A stretch of 64,000 nt of DNA from SAR324 cluster bacterium. Lineage in GTDB: Bacteria > SAR324 > NAC60-12. How positions within the stretch are numbered: the stretch's first letter is position 1; every line of letters starts with the position of its first letter. The stretch lies in the NCBI GenBank assembly GCA_014382365.1, contig JACNJW010000028.1, forward strand, positions 1-64,000, read 5' to 3'. The notes beneath the pieces are model-generated. The model searched no databases. It saw only the letters and a list, made by a program, of their open reading frames with translations, and was not told the DNA's origin. A program made the translations under genes and the position numbers. Below are positions 1-7,787 of the stretch, piece after piece.

Positions 1-90
1 GTTGGCTTCTAATACAAACTTGTACTTCAGTTAAATTTTTCTGTGATCTTGGAAACTTCCGGAACATAATTTTTCACTAGAAGAATACCA

Positions 91-1452
91 ATGAGAGCTT
101 CTCAAAAAGCACTTTTGACTAAAGGTACCGTCGGAAAAACACTGGTTGATCTTACTATTCCAATGGTTCTAGGAATGCTCGGTATGGTTGTTTTTAATCT
201 GGCTGATACTTACTTTGTCGGGCAACTTGGAAAAAATGAGTTGGCAGCAATGAGTTTCACCTTTCCCGTCATTATGATTGTTGGCAGTATCGCAATGGGA
301 ATGGGGATTGGAACATCGGCCTTGGTCTCACGTGCTATCGGAGAAGGAAATCAACAAAAAGTAAAACGGTTGACCACTGATAGCCTGATCTTATCATTAT
401 TGGTAGTCATGGTCTTTGTTGTCACTGGAATACTAACGATTGATCCCGTTTTTCGATTTCTTGGAGCTAACGAGGAAGTCCTCCAGTTAATTAGAGAATA
501 TATGACAATATGGTATGCGGGAATGATCGCTATTGTTATTCCTATGGTGGGAAATAATGTGATTCGAGCGACAGGGGATACAAAAACACCAAGCAATGTA
601 ATGTTGATCGCTGCTGTTACAAATATTATATTAGACCCTCTTTTGATCTTTGGACTTGGGCCATTTCCCAAGTTAGAGCTCGAAGGTGCAGCAATTGCTA
701 CTGTTTGTGCACGAACGATAACTCTTCTCGTGGCATTATGGATTCTTTATTATAGAGAGCGCTTGATTAGCTTTACCATTCCTAAACTTAAGGAAATGTT
801 ACACTCCTGGAAGCAGGTTCTTTATATTGGGATTCCTATGGCCGGAACCAATATGCTCACCTCTGTTGCTTCAGGTCTGATTACTAAATTGATTGCGTTT
901 TATGGCTCTGCCGCAGTAGCCGCTTTTGGAGTGGCAAGCCGTATTGAGGGATTTGCCCTAATGCTCCTTATGGCACTGGGTTCCGCCCTTAGTCCTTTTG
1001 TTGGCCAGAATTTGGGAGCAAAAAAATTCGATAGAGTCGAGTTAAGCATAAAATACAGCCAACTGTTTTCTATTGGTTGGGGCTTGGCGGTATTAATAAT
1101 CTTGGCGATCACTGGGAAATATTTAGCTTCGATTTTTAGTAGTGATCCGGAGGTCATTTCCACAGTAATAATCTACTTCTGGATTGTTCCTCTAGGTTAT
1201 GGGTTCCAAGGAGTACTTAAACTCGTTTCCACCATTCTAAACGTTTTAAACAAACCACTACACTCTTCCATATTAATGCTGATTCAAACATTTGCCTTAT
1301 ATATCCCTTTAGCGTATTTAGGCACTGAATTAATTGGCTTGAAAGGAATTTTTGGCGCAGCTGCGCTATCGTATATCATTTCAGGTATCTCTGCTTATTT
1401 CCTGCTGAAAAAAAATCTGGCCGATTCTATGGATTACGACTTTATACGGTGA
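91..1452 (+). CDS. MATE family multidrug/toxin efflux transporter
   Basis: A 453-residue integral membrane protein with about 12 hydrophobic segments and the two-fold MatE repeat. The N-terminal half runs from about residue 15 (IPMVLGMLGMVVFNLADTYF) and the second repeat begins near residue 240 (VLYIGIPMAGTN). The length is normal for MATE exporters, which swap Na+ or H+ for cationic drugs or metabolites across the inner membrane. The ATG at 91 fits the usual short cytoplasmic N-terminus. The gene lies on the same strand as the downstream cassette genes, but no attC-like site separates it from the lipoprotein gene. It is either outside the cassette array or shares a cassette with it. The window edge (GTTGGCT at position 1) could be the tail of a further attC site, but this cannot be decided. 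The substrate is unknown. Confidence 0.9.
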   Translation: MRASQKALLTKGTVGKTLVDLTIPMVLGMLGMVVFNLADTYFVGQLGKNELAAMSFTFPVIMIVGSIAMGMGIGTSALVSRAIGEGNQQKVKRLTTDSLILSLLVVMVFVVTGILTIDPVFRFLGANEEVLQLIREYMTIWYAGMIAIVIPMVGNNVIRATGDTKTPSNVMLIAAVTNIILDPLLIFGLGPFPKLELEGAAIATVCARTITLLVALWILYYRERLISFTIPKLKEMLHSWKQVLYIGIPMAGTNMLTSVASGLITKLIAFYGSAAVAAFGVASRIEGFALMLLMALGSALSPFVGQNLGAKKFDRVELSIKYSQLFSIGWGLAVLIILAITGKYLASIFSSDPEVISTVIIYFWIVPLGYGFQGVLKLVSTILNVLNKPLHSSILMLIQTFALYIPLAYLGTELIGLKGIFGAAALSYIISGISAYFLLKKNLADSMDYDFIR

Positions 1453-1646
1453 GTGGTTACCGTTGAGCAGATCGAAGATTCAACTACTTCATGAGGAACG
1501 AGACACTGCACTCCTCTTATTAAAAAAATGTACGCTAGTGCTGAATCATCAGATGAAGCTTTAGCCACTAACATTTACAACGGAAACAAGCAATAGGATA
1601 CAAATCAAAACAGTATTAAGAACCAGATTCATTTCAAGGAATTATC

Positions 1647-2264
1647 ATGAAAATAATAAGTTGTTTATTTTTGCTTGTGTTGATCATTGGAGGTTGTTCA
1701 AATCATCAAACAAAAATTCATACTCATGAAGAGAATTCACATAATACTGAATCACCATATATTGGACAGGAAAAATGGGAGATTAAATCTCTTTCACCGG
1801 ATGATGTGAAGGGATTACTTGAAGGACTTGGTACTCCTTTCGGCGGTATGGCAAAACTTGGAGAGTTAAACGGTTATCCCGGACCAAGGCATGTATTGGA
1901 TCTATCAGAAAAAATGAACCTCACCGAGAGTCAGAAAATTCAGATAGAAGGCATATTCAATGAAATGAAAATAGAATCTATCAAATTGGGAAGGCAGATA
2001 ATTGAGGTTGAAAAACAAATGAATGAGGAGTTTGGCAACCAGTCTATTTCAAAAGAGAGTCTTCAAATCAAACTCAAGAAAAGTGCTAAGATTTATGGAC
2101 AGCTTCGTTTTGTGCATTTGAAAGCACACTTACAAATGATTCAAATACTCAGTCAAAGACAAATCATATTGTATAATCAACTACGAGGCTACTCTTCAAA
2201 AGATTGTACTCCACCAGAAGGACATGATTCTGAAATTTGGAAACAACATCATGGTTGTGGTTAA
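1647..2264 (+). CDS. Lipoprotein of the Spy/CpxP or periplasmic metal-sensor type
   Basis: A 205-residue protein with a lipoprotein signal: hydrophobic residues 4-16 and a lipobox ending IGGC at Cys17. A His-rich stretch (HTHEENSH) follows the Cys. Residues about 90-175 form a long helical region with an LTESQ motif resembling the LTxxQ motif of Spy/CpxP and CnrX/ZraP-like periplasmic proteins. The C-terminus is Cys/His-rich (HHGCG). Inferred role: a periplasm-facing lipoprotein binding metal or stressed proteins. It is the first gene clearly followed by an attC-like site, so it is probably integron cassette cargo. The 194 bases between it and the MATE gene show no gene or attC site I can recognise. 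Confidence 0.65.
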   Translation: MKIISCLFLLVLIIGGCSNHQTKIHTHEENSHNTESPYIGQEKWEIKSLSPDDVKGLLEGLGTPFGGMAKLGELNGYPGPRHVLDLSEKMNLTESQKIQIEGIFNEMKIESIKLGRQIIEVEKQMNEEFGNQSISKESLQIKLKKSAKIYGQLRFVHLKAHLQMIQILSQRQIILYNQLRGYSSKDCTPPEGHDSEIWKQHHGCG

Positions 2265-2284
2265 CTCAACTTACAGAAAATTTA

Positions 2285-2373
2285 AGCCAACAAAAGAATG
2301 GAGAAGGATTTCGTGGGGCCGCCGCTCGTTCCTCGCTTTGTTCCCACAAAACCTCTCATTCTAGGCGTTATCC
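2285..2373 (+). repeat. attC-like site 1, after the lipoprotein gene
   Basis: The site starts AGCCAAC and ends GCGTTATCC. Its arms AGAATGGAGAAGG and CCTCTCATTCT are nearly complementary, as are GTGGG and CCCAC further in. About 89 bp long, within the attC range, 21 bases after the lipoprotein stop codon. Core sequences are slightly degenerate. Confidence 0.7.
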
Positions 2374-2425
2374 CAGTTCGTTCCGCTTAGCGCGAAACGA
2401 ACTGGGATAATGCCGAGCTGAGCGG
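2366..2425 (+). repeat. 60-bp palindromic repeat, copy 1
   Basis: A 60-bp segment starting CGTTATCCCAGTTCGTT and ending CCGAGCTGAGCGG. It recurs at 6517-6576 with only two adjacent base differences by eye. It contains a hairpin: the arm TTATCCCAGTTCGTT is complementary to AACGAACTGGGATAA around a short loop. It begins in the right core of attC-like site 1, so it probably came from an attC structure. The copies mark two cassette junctions about 4.1 kb apart. Confidence 0.75.
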
Positions 2426-2569
2426 TACTCCACTCCAGCGAATTGTCATCGCACCGTTTCGCTTCGCTACACTATGCGATAACAATACGCTAGAGAGGAC
2501 AAAACAACCTGATAATTCGCCTCCGCCGGAGTCGATTATCAGGTCATTTCGCCGCTCAGCTCGGCATTA
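2408..2569 (+). repeat. Gene-less attC-like region with nested inverted repeats
   Basis: This occupies most of the 362-base gap before the CNNM gene and contains no gene I can support. An 18-bp perfect inverted repeat (TAATGCCGAGCTGAGCGG at 2408-2425 against 2552-2569) encloses two further imperfect hairpins. One has arms AGCGAATTGTCATCGCA and TGCGATAACAATACGCT. The other has arms ACCTGATAATTCG and CGATTATCAGGT. The right end is GCATTAGATA, which resembles a degenerate GTTAGAY core. Interpreted as one or two attC-like sites from cassettes that carry no gene. Confidence 0.55.
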
Positions 2570-2626
2570 GATAACCAATTCTATTAATAGATCCGTTCTC
2601 TTTACACTATCAATTATCTTGCCAGC

Positions 2627-3691
2627 ATGACTTTACTCATCGTTTATGTGACCATCGCCTTACTCTTTTCATTTATATGTTCAATTTCAGAAGCCGTACT
2701 GCTGAGTGTTACTACGGCTCATATTAGCGTACTTGAACAGGAAGGCAAAAGCTCTGGTACACTGCTGCGTGAGCTCAAGGGGGATATCAACAAGCCGTTG
2801 GCTGCGATCCTGACGCTTAACACTATAGCACACACGGTAGGCGCTGTTGGCGCTGGAGCGCAAGCAGCCGAAGTGTTTGGTAGCAAATGGGTAGGACTGA
2901 TTTCTGCAATTCTGACGCTGATGATCCTAATATTTTCGGAGATTATCCCTAAAACACTGGGCGCAACTTACTGGCGTGTGCTGTCAGGGATAACGGCGTC
3001 TTGGCTCAAGTTCTTGGTATGGATCCTGTACCCATTTGTAATGCTGTCTGAGTTACTAACGCGCAGTCTTTCTCGAGGTATGATAATTGAAGGCTTCAGC
3101 CGCAAGGAGTTTGCCGCTATGGCCGAACTCGGCGAGCAGGAAGGTCAACTGGAAGAGCAAGAATCACGCATCCTGAAAAACATGTTCCTGCTGCACGAAA
3201 CAAAGGTCACTGATGTGATGACGCCGCGCCCGGTTGTGTTTTCATTACCCGAATCGCTGACGGTTTACGAGTATTTCGATAAACACTATGACTCTCGCTT
3301 CTCACGCATTCCAGTTTATGTCGAAAACGACGAATTGTTAACCGGCTTTGTGCTAAAGAATGATCTGTTACTGGCACAGGCACGCGGCAATACGGACAAC
3401 ACCCTGGAAAACTATCGACGTGATCTGCATACATTATCATCCAAAACCTTATTATCTGATGCATTTGATGAAGTGCTACACCTGCGCACGCACATCATGG
3501 TAATTATCGATGAATACGGAGGCATGGAGGGTATTATCACCATGGAAGATATCCTGGAAACCCTGCTTGGGCTGGAGATAATGGACGAAAGCGATAAGAC
3601 AGCTGACATGCAACAATACGCTCGGCGCATGTGGAAAAAGCGGGCCCAGGCAATGGGGATTTCGCTGCCCAAAAATGAAGAATCAACTTGA
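2627..3691 (+). CDS. CNNM/CorC family membrane protein with CBS pair
   Basis: A 354-residue protein. The N-terminal DUF21/CNNM transmembrane domain covers about residues 1-150, with hydrophobic segments near 1-22, 60-80, 90-115 and 125-145. A CBS pair covers about 195-315 (TDVMTPRPVV, the family-typical SRFSRIPVY, then MVIIDEYGGMEGIITMEDI). Family members are linked to Mg2+/Co2+ efflux or ion homeostasis and are often annotated as hemolysin-like. The C-terminal transporter-associated domain of longer CorC proteins is absent. As cassette cargo it is unusually large. An attC-like site follows 6 bases after the stop codon. Ion specificity cannot be read from sequence. Confidence 0.85.
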   Translation: MTLLIVYVTIALLFSFICSISEAVLLSVTTAHISVLEQEGKSSGTLLRELKGDINKPLAAILTLNTIAHTVGAVGAGAQAAEVFGSKWVGLISAILTLMILIFSEIIPKTLGATYWRVLSGITASWLKFLVWILYPFVMLSELLTRSLSRGMIIEGFSRKEFAAMAELGEQEGQLEEQESRILKNMFLLHETKVTDVMTPRPVVFSLPESLTVYEYFDKHYDSRFSRIPVYVENDELLTGFVLKNDLLLAQARGNTDNTLENYRRDLHTLSSKTLLSDAFDEVLHLRTHIMVIIDEYGGMEGIITMEDILETLLGLEIMDESDKTADMQQYARRMWKKRAQAMGISLPKNEEST

Positions 3692-3697
3692 TTAAAT

Positions 3698-3778
3698 GCC
3701 TAACAATGCACTCAACTGTATTTTTTTCCTGCTCTCCTTCGTCGCTTCGGTCAAAAAACAGTTAGTTTTGCGTTAGCT
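3698..3778 (+). repeat. attC-like site 2, after the CNNM gene
   Basis: An 81-bp site starting GCCTAAC and ending GCGTTAGCT, near-ideal cores. Complementary inner arms include CAACTG near the left end and CAGTTAG near the right, with TTTTTTCC and GGTCAAAAAA further in. It begins 6 bases after the CNNM stop codon. Confidence 0.85.
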
Positions 3779-3808
3779 GCAATAAGCACCAAAATAGCAT
3801 AGCCAAAA

Positions 3809-3826
3809 GTTAACTTATATGTTAAC
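3809..3826. promoter_or_regulatory. Candidate operator of the HigBA-like module
   Basis: Two GTTAAC palindromes at 3809-3814 and 3821-3826 flank TTATAT, giving an inverted repeat ending 9 bases before the toxin ATG. Toxin-antitoxin modules are commonly autorepressed at such palindromes by the XRE antitoxin. The overlap with a TTATAT promoter-like box fits repression, but this is inference from position and symmetry only. Confidence 0.4.
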
Positions 3827-3835
3827 CTTATTGAT

Positions 3836-4189
3836 ATGAGAGAAATCCATTTTTATCGTACTGAATCAAATAACTGTCCTATCGAAGAATTTCTGGATTC
3901 ACTTTCATGGCAACAGGCTCAAAAAGTTGCTTGGGTTCTCCAGCTAGTTGAAGAAATGAATATTGTTCCTAGACAATATTTTAAGAAACTTGTTAATACA
4001 GATGATTTATGGGAAGTACGAGTGCAGGCAGGAAGCAACATATTCCGCTTGCTTGGCTTTCTTGATGGTAAGGATATTGTTATCTTAAATCATGCTTTTC
4101 AAAAGAAAACGCAGAAAACCCCAAGGAAAGAAATCAAGATAGCAGAAGCTCGAAAAAAAGATTACCTTAAGAGGAAACTACTAACATGA
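3836..4189 (+). CDS. higB: HigB-like toxin, RelE/ParE superfamily (Gp49 type)
   Basis: A 117-residue basic protein of the phage Gp49/HigB-like family. The signature is the central LWEVRVQAGSNIFRLLGF segment (about residues 55-75), then an aliphatic strand (IVILNHAFQKKTQKTP). Relatives are ribosome-dependent mRNA interferases that cut translated mRNA. The reading frame is intact and its TGA overlaps the antitoxin ATG in an ATGA, implying coupled translation. The toxin-first order is characteristic of HigBA. As a cassette-borne module it would help stabilise the array by post-segregational killing. The promoter probably lies within the cassette (see the palindrome at 3809). Confidence 0.85.
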   Translation: MREIHFYRTESNNCPIEEFLDSLSWQQAQKVAWVLQLVEEMNIVPRQYFKKLVNTDDLWEVRVQAGSNIFRLLGFLDGKDIVILNHAFQKKTQKTPRKEIKIAEARKKDYLKRKLLT

Positions 4190-4461
4190 GTGATTTACAA
4201 AAATATATCAGTCAAAGAAAAAAAGAAGACTTTGAGTTCAAGGAAGGGTTTGAGGAAGGCTATGAAGCTTTTAAAATTGGAGCCATGCTAAAACAAATAA
4301 GAGAAACATCAGGCTTTACCCAAGAAGAAATGGCAAAGCAACTTCATACTAAGAAATCCGCAATTTCACGGATAGAAAACCATGCTCAGGATATTAAGTT
4401 ATCTACTCTTGAAAAATTTGCTATGGTACTGGGTAAAAAACTAGAAGTATCAATAAACTAA
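4186..4461 (+). CDS. higA: HigA-like XRE antitoxin
   Basis: A 91-residue protein with an XRE helix-turn-helix at about residues 35-88 (MLKQIRETSGFTQEEMAKQL, then KSAISRIENH). The preceding acidic/basic helical N-terminus probably contacts the toxin. It overlaps the toxin stop codon by four bases. Expected role: neutralise the HigB-like toxin and repress the shared promoter. An attC-like site starts 6 bases downstream, so toxin and antitoxin form one cassette. Confidence 0.85.
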   Translation: MSDLQKYISQRKKEDFEFKEGFEEGYEAFKIGAMLKQIRETSGFTQEEMAKQLHTKKSAISRIENHAQDIKLSTLEKFAMVLGKKLEVSIN

Positions 4462-4467
4462 ACAAGC

Positions 4468-4529
4468 AGCTAACAAAAGCATCCAATTGACCTCCGCTAC
4501 GCTGCGGCAATTGATGCAAGGCGTTATGT
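4468..4529 (+). repeat. attC-like site 3, after the HigBA pair
   Basis: A 62-bp site starting AGCTAAC and ending GCGTTATGT. The inner arms GCATCCAATTG and CAATTGATGC are almost perfectly complementary around a GC-rich centre (CCGCTACGCTGCGG). This is a textbook attC layout. The next start codon lies 18 bases further on. Confidence 0.9.
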
Positions 4530-4547
4530 GTCAAATGAGGAGATGAA

Positions 4548-5465
4548 ATGATTCCAAAATATCAAGAAATAATGTTGCCATTCCTTAAGTATTTAGAAGA
4601 CGGTAAAGAACATGGACTGAGTGAAACTCATGATGCCTTGGCAGAGCAATTCAAATTGACTGACGATGAACTGAGAGAATTTTTGCCAAGTGGACGACAA
4701 CCTGTTTTCAGAAACAGAGTGGGCTGGGCAAGAACTTATTTAAAAAAGGCAGGGCTACTAACTTCCCCTAAAAGAGCCCATTTTAGAATTAGTGACAAAG
4801 GGCTATCACTTCTGAAAGAAAATCCAAATGAAATAACTTCTAAATTCTTAACACGATATGATGATTTTGTAGAGTTTCAGTCAATAAAGAAAGATAAAAA
4901 AGACAATGGGAGTTTATTGCAACCTCACATTGTCGATAACGCTGACCAAACGCCAGAAGAATCCCTTGAGTACGCTTACCAAATACTTCATTCCGAATTA
5001 TCTAAAGAATTACTCGATATTGTAAAATCATGCTCCCCGGAATTTTTTGAAAGACTTGTTGTAGATTTGCTTATAACAATGGGTTACGGAGGTTCAAGAA
5101 AAGAAGCGGGACAAGCAATGGGGAAATCAGGGGACGGGGGAATCGACGGAATAATTAATGAAGATAAGCTCGGCCTTGATATTATATATCTCCAAGCAAA
5201 AAGGTGGGAAAACTCTGTTCCTGTAAAAGAAATTCGTGATTTTACGGGGGCACTTGCATCTAAGAAGGCGAAAAAAGGGATATTTATTACAACTTCGAGT
5301 TTTCCAAAAAGTGTTTACGAGTTTGTCGAACAAGTAGAGTACAAAATTATCCTGATTGATGGAGATCGTCTTGCAAACTTGATGATTGAACATAGTATCG
5401 GCCTATCGACGGTAAACACCTATCATGTTAAGACAATTGACTCTGATTACTTTGAAGAAAATTGA
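4548..5465 (+). CDS. Mrr-family type IV restriction endonuclease
   Basis: A 305-residue protein with an N-terminal Mrr-type winged helix (about residues 5-95; GRQPVFRNRVGWARTYLKKA is typical). The C-terminal Mrr catalytic domain covers about 165-295. The PD-(D/E)xK core is visible as GDGGIDGII followed by IIYLQAKRW, which carries the QxK signature of Mrr nucleases. Mrr enzymes cleave DNA carrying modified bases, so the likely role is defence against modified or foreign DNA. A Shine-Dalgarno-like GAGGAG precedes the ATG. The RhuM gene starts only 6 bases after the stop codon, so the two probably form one cassette. Confidence 0.88.
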   Translation: MIPKYQEIMLPFLKYLEDGKEHGLSETHDALAEQFKLTDDELREFLPSGRQPVFRNRVGWARTYLKKAGLLTSPKRAHFRISDKGLSLLKENPNEITSKFLTRYDDFVEFQSIKKDKKDNGSLLQPHIVDNADQTPEESLEYAYQILHSELSKELLDIVKSCSPEFFERLVVDLLITMGYGGSRKEAGQAMGKSGDGGIDGIINEDKLGLDIIYLQAKRWENSVPVKEIRDFTGALASKKAKKGIFITTSSFPKSVYEFVEQVEYKIILIDGDRLANLMIEHSIGLSTVNTYHVKTIDSDYFEEN

Positions 5466-5471
5466 TAATAA

Positions 5472-6383
5472 ATGGCTAAGGAAAAAAAACTAACAATAAA
5501 AAACGAATTAACCGAATTTTTGCTTTATAGCACACCGGACGGAAAAATTAAGGTTGAGATATTTTTTCTCAATGAGAATATCTGGCTGACCCAAAAACGA
5601 ATGGCAGAGCTTTTTGGCGTTAATGTACCTGCTATTAGCAAACACTTGAAAAATGTATTTGAAAGCGGTGAATTAGAAGAAAAATCAGTTGTTTCCATTT
5701 TGGAAACAACTGCCGATGACGGTAAAGAGTATAAAACAAAAAATTACAACCTTGATACCATTATATCTGTTGGCTACAGGGTAAACTCATCTCAGGCGAC
5801 AAAATTTAGAATTTGGGCAACAGAGCGACTAAGAGAGTATATGATCAAAGGTTTTGTACTTGATGATGAAAGGCTTAAAAACGGCAGATATTTTGGCAAA
5901 GATTATTTTCGGGAATTGCTCGAAAGAGTCCGTTCCATTCGTGCAAGTGAACGTAGGATTTATCAGCAAATAACCGATATTTTTGCTGAATGCAGTATAG
6001 ATTACGATCCAAAATCAGATATTACAAAAGAATTTTATGCTACAATACAGAACAAATTTCATTTTGCCATTTCAGGACAAACAGCAGCCGAGATTGTACA
6101 CAGTAGCGCTGATTCCGATAAAGGATTTATGGGATTAACTACCTGGAAAAATTCACCCGATGGCAGAATATTAAAATCGGATGCAAAAATTGCCAAAAAC
6201 TATCTTCAGGAAAAAGAAATTAAAAGATTGGAAAGGACTATTTCCGGTTTTTTCGACTATGTAGAAAACATTATAGAAAACAGAATTTCTTTTACAATGG
6301 AAGAGTTTGCTCAAAGCGTAAATAAATTTCTTTCCTTTAACGAATATAAAGTATTGGCTGGAAAGGGCAGTATTTCGCACTAG
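5472..6383 (+). CDS. RhuM-family protein truncated by an in-frame amber codon
   Basis: A 303-residue open frame of the virulence RhuM family. There is an HTH-like segment near residues 37-60 (LTQKRMAELFGVNVPAISKH) and a conserved central region (YNLDTIISVGYRVNSSQATKFRIWAT). RhuM genes often accompany restriction systems. Their biochemical role is poorly known. The frame stops at TAG (6381-6383), but translation in the same frame continues sensibly for another 35 codons to a TGA at 6489-6491, including the stretch EYDKFNKVQKIESDFDREIK. That matches the usual RhuM C-terminus as I recall it. This is most simply a nonsense mutation removing the C-terminal helix. Suppression or sequencing error are alternatives. 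Confidence 0.75.
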   Translation: MAKEKKLTIKNELTEFLLYSTPDGKIKVEIFFLNENIWLTQKRMAELFGVNVPAISKHLKNVFESGELEEKSVVSILETTADDGKEYKTKNYNLDTIISVGYRVNSSQATKFRIWATERLREYMIKGFVLDDERLKNGRYFGKDYFRELLERVRSIRASERRIYQQITDIFAECSIDYDPKSDITKEFYATIQNKFHFAISGQTAAEIVHSSADSDKGFMGLTTWKNSPDGRILKSDAKIAKNYLQEKEIKRLERTISGFFDYVENIIENRISFTMEEFAQSVNKFLSFNEYKVLAGKGSISH

Positions 6384-6516
6384 CAAGCAATGGAAAAAGC
6401 ATCAGTAGAATATGATAAGTTTAATAAAGTACAAAAAATAGAATCGGATTTTGACCGTGAAATAAAAAAGCTTTTGAAAAACAGTGGCTGAGCTCCAAAA
6501 TGCAGGTGAACTCAAT

Positions 6517-6583
6517 CGTTATCCCGATTCGTTCCGCTTAGCGCGAAACGAACTGGGATAATGCCGAGCTGAGCGGCATTAGA
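6517..6583 (+). repeat. 60-bp palindromic repeat, copy 2, with collapsed attC-like end
   Basis: Positions 6517-6576 repeat 2366-2425 with two adjacent substitutions (CCCGATTCG for CCCAGTTCG). Here GAGCTGAGC is followed directly by GGCATTAGAT, as if the interior of the 2408-2569 element had been deleted. This leaves a short TAATGCC/GGCATTA hairpin. It separates the Mrr-RhuM cassette from the PhzF cassette and takes the place of an attC site. Confidence 0.7.
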
Positions 6584-6603
6584 TTTCAAGTAAGGAGATT
6601 GAT

Positions 6604-7476
6604 ATGAAAGTTGAAGTCCAGATCGTCAACGCATTCGTTGACGAGAATGTCGGAGGCAACCCTGCTGGTGTAGTACTCAATGCCCATCAGTACACCCGAG
6701 GTGAAAAGCAACGTATCACCGCAGCCGTCGGACTTTCAGAAACGGCGTTTGTCTCACCATCGTCTATAGCGAATTTTAAGCTCGAGTTTTTCACACCAAC
6801 CCGTCAGATTGCTCATTGTGGTCATGCCACAATCGCAACGTTTGGCTATTTGCGTCAGACCGGTGCACTGCCAAATGACCAAACCTCTAAGGAGACCATT
6901 GATGGTCGCCGCGAAATTCTTATGGAAGACGATTATGCCTACATGGAACAGTTGGCACCTCGATATACAGAATTGAGTCAAGAGCATCGGCTTTGCGTAC
7001 TTGATTCGCTTGGCCTCAAACCATCAGACCTCTTGGCGGATGCTCAACCATGTGTTGTCAATACTGGCAATTCATTTCTGGTAATTGCACTCCGGAACTC
7101 GGACATCATCAAATTCGTCAACCCGAATAAAAAATTCATTTCTGTAATCAGCGAAAAATATGATTTGATTGGATATTACGCCTTCTCGCCAGAAACCGTC
7201 AAAGAAGGTCGGGATGCTGGTGCTCGCATGTTCGCACCGCGTTATGGTATCAATGAAGAGTCGGCAACCGGAATGGCAGCGGGGCCACTTGCTTGCTATT
7301 TGTATGACAAACTAAAGAATGAAAAGCGCGAATTTCTGATTGAACAGGGTCATTTAATGTTTCCAGGCTCTCCAAGCGTAATTACTGTAAGACTCCGAGT
7401 TAAAGATGGCTCTATCTCAAGTCTCATGGCCGGAGGAAAAGCAGCAGTCAGCAAGGTGAGGTATGTTGAAATCTAA
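6604..7476 (+). CDS. PhzF-family isomerase/epimerase
   Basis: A 290-residue protein of the PhzF fold (two similar halves). The N-terminus is typical (VNAFVDENVGGNPAGVVLNA). The conserved catalytic Glu is in GLSETAF (about residue 46). HCGHATIATFGYL follows, and the C-terminal half has ESATGMAAGPLACYL. Members catalyse proton shifts on small hydrophobic substrates, as PhzF does in phenazine synthesis. Most bacterial homologues, like this one, have no known substrate. A good ribosome binding site (TAAGGAG) lies 8 bases before the ATG. The stop codon is embedded in the left core of an attC-like site, so this is a single-gene cassette. Confidence 0.88.
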   Translation: MKVEVQIVNAFVDENVGGNPAGVVLNAHQYTRGEKQRITAAVGLSETAFVSPSSIANFKLEFFTPTRQIAHCGHATIATFGYLRQTGALPNDQTSKETIDGRREILMEDDYAYMEQLAPRYTELSQEHRLCVLDSLGLKPSDLLADAQPCVVNTGNSFLVIALRNSDIIKFVNPNKKFISVISEKYDLIGYYAFSPETVKEGRDAGARMFAPRYGINEESATGMAAGPLACYLYDKLKNEKREFLIEQGHLMFPGSPSVITVRLRVKDGSISSLMAGGKAAVSKVRYVEI

Positions 7477-7530
7477 CAATGCCATGCAGCACACGCTCGT
7501 ACCTCGCGCGGCTGATAGCAAACGTTATAA
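7471..7530 (+). repeat. attC-like site 4, after the phzF-like gene
   Basis: A 60-bp site starting ATCTAAC (overlapping the stop codon) and ending AACGTTATAA. Arms AATGCCATGCAGC and GCTGATAGCAAACG pair imperfectly around a GC-rich centre. The short form is typical of mobile-integron attC sites. Confidence 0.85.
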
Positions 7531-7565
7531 AGCGCACCAACATTATAGTTGTTGATAATTTTTTA

Positions 7566-7711
7566 GGGTATCCATCTAAGGCGGGACAAAAAAGAGCGGA
7601 TTATTTTGTCTCTCCAGCATCAACATATCAGAGATTGGCGGTAGACCAAGGTTCTGGTAAATCCTCTCAAAGCCTTGTAAACACTGGCTGTCCCGCCTTA
7701 GATGGATACCC
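7566..7711. mobile_element. 146-bp MITE with perfect 23-bp ends and 8-bp target duplication
   Basis: The left end begins GGGTATCCATCTAAGGCGGG (7566-7588). The right end (7689-7711) is its exact reverse complement over 23 bp. The element is flanked by identical ATTTTTTA copies at 7558-7565 and 7712-7719, a clean 8-bp target-site duplication. The interior has no transposase, so it must be mobilised in trans. The 8-bp duplication and GGG-starting ends would suit an IS1595-like partner, but that is inference. With attC site 4 it fills most of the gene-free gap between the phzF-like gene and the broken toxin. A plus-strand frame across it is not a gene. Confidence 0.9.
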
Positions 7712-7787
7712 ATTTTTTACTATTTAAAATTTTTACTTAATAAAGTTCATTGACAAACTGTCTTTTATTGGCGACAATTGGGTTGTG

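Noticed and set aside
1453-1646. Possible attC or gene remnant after the MATE gene
   Set aside because: No YYAAC...GTTRRRY pair with complementary arms; a short readable stretch (ALATNIYNGNKQ) is too small to support.
6381-6383. TAG in the RhuM gene as a pyrrolysine codon
   Set aside because: RhuM is not a methylamine methyltransferase and the position is not an active site; a nonsense mutation is simpler.
7479-7727. 82-codon plus-strand frame
   Set aside because: It covers an attC-like site and the MITE; no protein-like sequence.
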